A DNA stretch of 64,000 nt from Pseudarthrobacter sp. NamE2 (GTDB lineage: Bacteria; Actinomycetota; Actinomycetes; Actinomycetales; Micrococcaceae): contig NZ_VAHN01000003.1 of the NCBI RefSeq assembly GCF_005796205.1, forward strand, positions 62,001-126,000, read 5' to 3'. A program made the position numbers and the translations under genes. The stretch's first letter is position 1, and every line of letters begins with the position of its first letter. Positions 63,056 to 64,000 of the stretch are shown piece by piece. A model generated the notes under the pieces. That model had not been told where the DNA came from. It was given only the letters and a program-made list of their open reading frames with translations, and searched no databases.

Positions 63056-64000
63056 CCTCCGACGCCGGGCGCTGCCCGCGCTGCCAGCAACCCATCCGTA
63101 CGGGCGCGGCCTTCTGCACCGCCTGCGGTGCGCCCCTGCCCAACCGCGCCGCCCGCAGCCAACATGCCCCTGCGATTCCCGGTACTATCCCGGTAGTACA
63201 AATGCCGCCGGCGCCGCGCGCCGGAGGAATCACGAACGCGGGCACCGGGCTGGGGAGCGCCGGCGGTTCCACCGCCCAGGTGGCTGCCGCTCCAGGGGGA
63301 GGAACGGGAATGGCAACGAACCTTCAGCTTGTCCCGGCGACGGCGGGCAAGCGGCTGGGTGCCGCGGTCATTGACTGGCTGCCGCCCTTCGCGGTCCTGG
63401 TGGTGACGTTCGCCATCGGTTTCGCCGGGATCACCCGCACCCGCAGTGGCGGGTTCATCACCTATGACACCGCGTCGCTGGTGCTCTTCGGCAGCATCGG
63501 GCTGGGTTTCACGCTTGTTTACCTCTGTGTGGTGATGGGACTGGAAGCGCGGACCGGCAAGACACCGGGGAACCTGCTGATGGGTATCCGCAGCGCCGAC
63601 AATGACGGCTACGCACCAGGTGCCGGACCGGTTTTCCTGCGCGGCCTGGTGACGGGAGCCGGCATCCTCCTCGCAGTGGTTGCTGCCGTCCTGGTGGCGG
63701 TTTTCCAATGGTTCGGGGTTGCCTTCTTTATCCTCGGACCGCTGCTGCTGGCCGGGACAGCCTGGGCCGTGCTGGTGGTGGTCTCGAACTCGTGGGACAA
63801 AAACGGCAGGCTGCGGGGCTGGCACGATACCGCCGCCAAGACACTGGCCTTCGACGTGAAGGCAGGCCGCAACCCCATTACCACCGGCGGCATCCAGGGA
63901 CCCTACAGCTTTGCGCCGCTCGACCTGCCGCCGGTGCAGCAGGTGCTGTCCCCGGTGCCGGGCGCCGCAGCACCACAGGTAGTCAACGCCCAGGCGCCTG
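63052..64000 (+). CDS. Zinc-ribbon and RDD-domain membrane protein, cut by window end
   Basis: A GTG at 63052 overlaps the upstream stop by 4 nt (GTGA), and the frame is open to the window end. The N-terminus has a zinc ribbon (RCPRCQQ and FCTACGAP). After a flexible Pro/Gly-rich linker comes an RDD domain with four hydrophobic helices and the motifs KTPGNLLMGIR and RGWHDTAAKTLAFD. The C-terminus is missing; related proteins in such loci may end with FHA or other domains, which cannot be seen here. Confidence 0.88.
   Translation, partial: MTSDAGRCPRCQQPIRTGAAFCTACGAPLPNRAARSQHAPAIPGTIPVVQMPPAPRAGGITNAGTGLGSAGGSTAQVAAAPGGGTGMATNLQLVPATAGKRLGAAVIDWLPPFAVLVVTFAIGFAGITRTRSGGFITYDTASLVLFGSIGLGFTLVYLCVVMGLEARTGKTPGNLLMGIRSADNDGYAPGAGPVFLRGLVTGAGILLAVVAAVLVAVFQWFGVAFFILGPLLLAGTAWAVLVVVSNSWDKNGRLRGWHDTAAKTLAFDVKAGRNPITTGGIQGPYSFAPLDLPPVQQVLSPVPGAAAPQVVNAQAP

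Overview
The window is high-GC, gene-dense DNA from an actinobacterium, most likely Arthrobacter/Pseudarthrobacter or a close Micrococcaceae relative. This rests on gene content and protein character: an NnaR-type HemD/winged-helix regulator, a separate acyl-CoA carboxylase epsilon subunit, a Cys-poor LpdA, an Rv1264-like cyclase, and GTG/TTG starts. The genus is an inference. No tRNA, rRNA, CRISPR array, insertion sequence or prophage was seen, so this reads as ordinary chromosome.

Layout. 1-8.6 kb: tail of ribosomal protein L25, pth, two tandem giant LuxR/ATPase regulators, then sufS-sufU behind a structured leader. 8.6-16.8 kb: two small conserved genes, an epimerase-like oxidoreductase, mfd, a membrane YdjM-like protein, a small membrane protein and deoC. 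16.9-35.2 kb: a nitrate/nitrite assimilation region made of an FAD oxidoreductase, nnaR, SUMT (cobA), nirB, a divergent nirD, and a narK-nasA-reductase operon. A nucleoside/sugar-phosphate block (phosphomutase, purine nucleoside phosphorylase, LpdA) is interleaved with it. 35.3-51.7 kb: acyl-CoA carboxylase alpha, beta and epsilon genes with maf, birA, a PH-domain protein and a class III cyclase. This block is interrupted by a TetR-MMPL pair, a dicarboxylate symporter and a DUF885 peptidase. 52-64 kb: a cell-surface locus encoding a 2041-residue Ig-like/fibronectin protein, MoxR, DUF58, a transglutaminase-fold membrane protein and a zinc-ribbon/RDD protein cut by the window end.

The main regulatory observation is a repeated promoter design. 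Upstream of nirB, nirD, narK, the small FAD oxidoreductase and an unrelated short-chain dehydrogenase, GlnR-like 5-mers (GTnAC/GAAAC type) are spaced by exactly 6 nt. Each series ends exactly 10 nt before a TAnnnT -10 element. In nirB, nirD and narK the array is 38 bp long with four half-sites. Together with NnaR, this suggests one nitrogen regulon that unites the scattered genes. A second shared element, a TGTAGGGAA-type inverted repeat, lies upstream of both acyl-CoA carboxylase transcription units and nowhere else I noticed.

Other notable points are a CTG-initiated second LuxR gene, a transglutaminase-fold protein whose nucleophile Cys is Asp, an LpdA lacking both redox cysteines, and a leaderless TetR gene with its operator inside its own promoter.
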